DNA of 64,000 nucleotides from Piscicola geometra (lineage: Eukaryota > Annelida > Clitellata > Hirudinida > Piscicolidae): assembly GCA_943735955.1 (NCBI GenBank), contig OX030956.1, positions 13,408,719 through 13,472,718 on the forward strand. Reading direction: 5' to 3'. Position 1 is the first letter of the stretch; every line of letters begins with the position of its first letter. Below the pieces are notes generated by a model. The model made no database searches. It was not told the origin of the DNA and was given only the letters and a program-made list of their open reading frames with translations. Positions 62,930 to 64,000 of this stretch are shown here, in pieces. The position numbers and the translations under genes were made by a program.

Positions 62930-64000
62930 TTTTATACGTCAACCATGGCATAAAAAATTCTAATACAGTAATACATTGTGAGTATGTATCGGGAGCGATG
63001 CTAGCGGGGTCCTGGGGTCTATCTTAACATGGATTCCCCTCAATTTTTCAATTACAATAATTTCTCAACTCCTATCTCCATACAAGCATACCATAGCATG
63101 AAACAGAATTTTTATTCAATAATATATTTTGGGTAGGCGTAGTTATAGTGATAGCTGCCTGAAGCAAAATTATTCTTTTTTTGATACAAGCATAATCATC
63201 AAACATGGCATAAAACAGAATTTTTATATAGTAATACATTATGAGCATGGGCGGCGATCCTGGGGGGTCCTAGGGTCAGGACCCCCCCACTTTTTTTTAG
63301 TGGGGGGGTCCACCTTAATAGGGACCCCCCCACTTTTTCCCATTTTCGTTTTCAAAAATTTCTATTTGGATATGAGCATAATCGTCAACCATGGCATAAA
63401 AGTAAATGTTTATACAGTAATACATTGTGAGTATGTGTAGTTATAGTGATAGCTGTCTAAAACAAAAATATTCTTTTCTTACTTAAATACTCCTTCACCT
63501 AGTTTTTTTATCATTATGGCGTAGGCGGGAATCCTGAGGGGGTCTGAGGTCCACCTCTACAAAAACCCCCTCACTCTTTTAAAAAGTCACATTTCTCAAC
63601 TCTAATTTTAATACGAGCCTAATCGTCAACCATGGGATAAAAAAATGCTGATACATTGTGAGTATGTATGGGCAGTGATGCTAGGGGGGTTCTGGGGTGC
63701 ATTTTAACATGGACCCCTCTCAGTTTTACAAATACAATAATTTCTCAACTCCTATCTTAATACAAGCATAATCGTCAACCATAGCATGAAACAGAATTTT
63801 TATTCAGTAATATATTTTTTCTATTTTCGCAAGCAGACATTCAGAATGCTTTTCAGAAAATATCAGTTCACTTTTTGCAAGCAGACAGATTAACATTTTT
63901 ATAAAAAAATCATTTATATTGTGCTACTTAATTTGCATGGACGATATTCATAGGGGGATTCTGAGGTCCATTTCAATACCGATCCTTTCTATTTTTTAGA
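62930..64000 (+). repeat. Degenerate tandem repeat array reaching the window edge
   Basis: A set of blocks recurs: TTTCTCAACTC, CAAGCATAATCGTCAACCAT, GGCATAAAACAGAATTTTTAT, CAGTAATACATTGTGAGTATG and GGGGTCCTGGGGTC with ATTTTAACATGGACCCC. A stretch of about 230 bp at 62930 recurs at about 63615 in the same order, indicating a higher-order period near 690 bp. The G/C-rich palindrome-like part (GACCCCCCCAC ... GTGGGGGGGTCC) at 63278-63330 is an inverted repeat. No coding capacity was recognised. Confidence 0.75.

Overview
This window is animal nuclear DNA, AT-rich between genes, with intron-dense genes and very many microsatellites and minisatellites. The genes are conserved bilaterian orthologs, but their sequence is far from vertebrate and arthropod versions. 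Together with tRNA-derived SINEs, hAT-like MITEs and a small Ty3/Gypsy element, this suggests a lophotrochozoan (perhaps an annelid). That placement is inference; nothing here fixes the species. Exon models were built by hand by matching splice sites and reading phase to remembered family sequences. Most join without a phase break.

Layout: (1) 1-2142, mostly empty, with one orphan candidate exon. (2) 2143-4839 (-), FBXO36-like F-box gene, head-to-head with SNX27 (5036-10216, +, 13 exons). (3) 11237-21343 (-), LONP1, the mitochondrial Lon protease, 27 exons. (4) 22312-27291 (-), a single-pass receptor-like gene: signal peptide, CUB, LDLa, two MAM, LDLa, transmembrane helix, and a tail with three PPPY motifs. 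(5) 29152-30096 (+), MOSMO. (6) 31168-34483 and 35771-39821 (-), two complete tandem HIBCH genes. (7) 41695-42795 (+), a single-exon orphan gene. (8) 43215-45680, a 2.47-kb Ty3/Gypsy element with nearly identical LTRs and no reverse transcriptase. (9) 45885-50332 (+), SETD3, followed by an unassigned terminal exon at 51126-51339. (10) 52095-58304 (+), a PTBP-type RNA-binding protein, 15 exons. (11) 59081-62376 (-), an unrecognised multi-exon gene. (12) 62930-64000, degenerate tandem repeats.

The genes do not form one pathway. LONP1 and both HIBCH copies are mitochondrial. MOSMO is a Hedgehog/Smoothened regulator and lies head-to-head with a CUB receptor whose tail could recruit Nedd4-type ubiquitin ligases. 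SNX27 sorts endosomal cargo, SETD3 methylates actin histidine and PTBP controls splicing.

The most striking structural signal is in the introns. Many acceptors follow (AC)n instead of a pyrimidine tract. In several introns a GU-rich 5' end faces a complementary AC-rich 3' end; LONP1 intron 5 is almost entirely such a hairpin. This suggests RNA pairing may help define splice sites.
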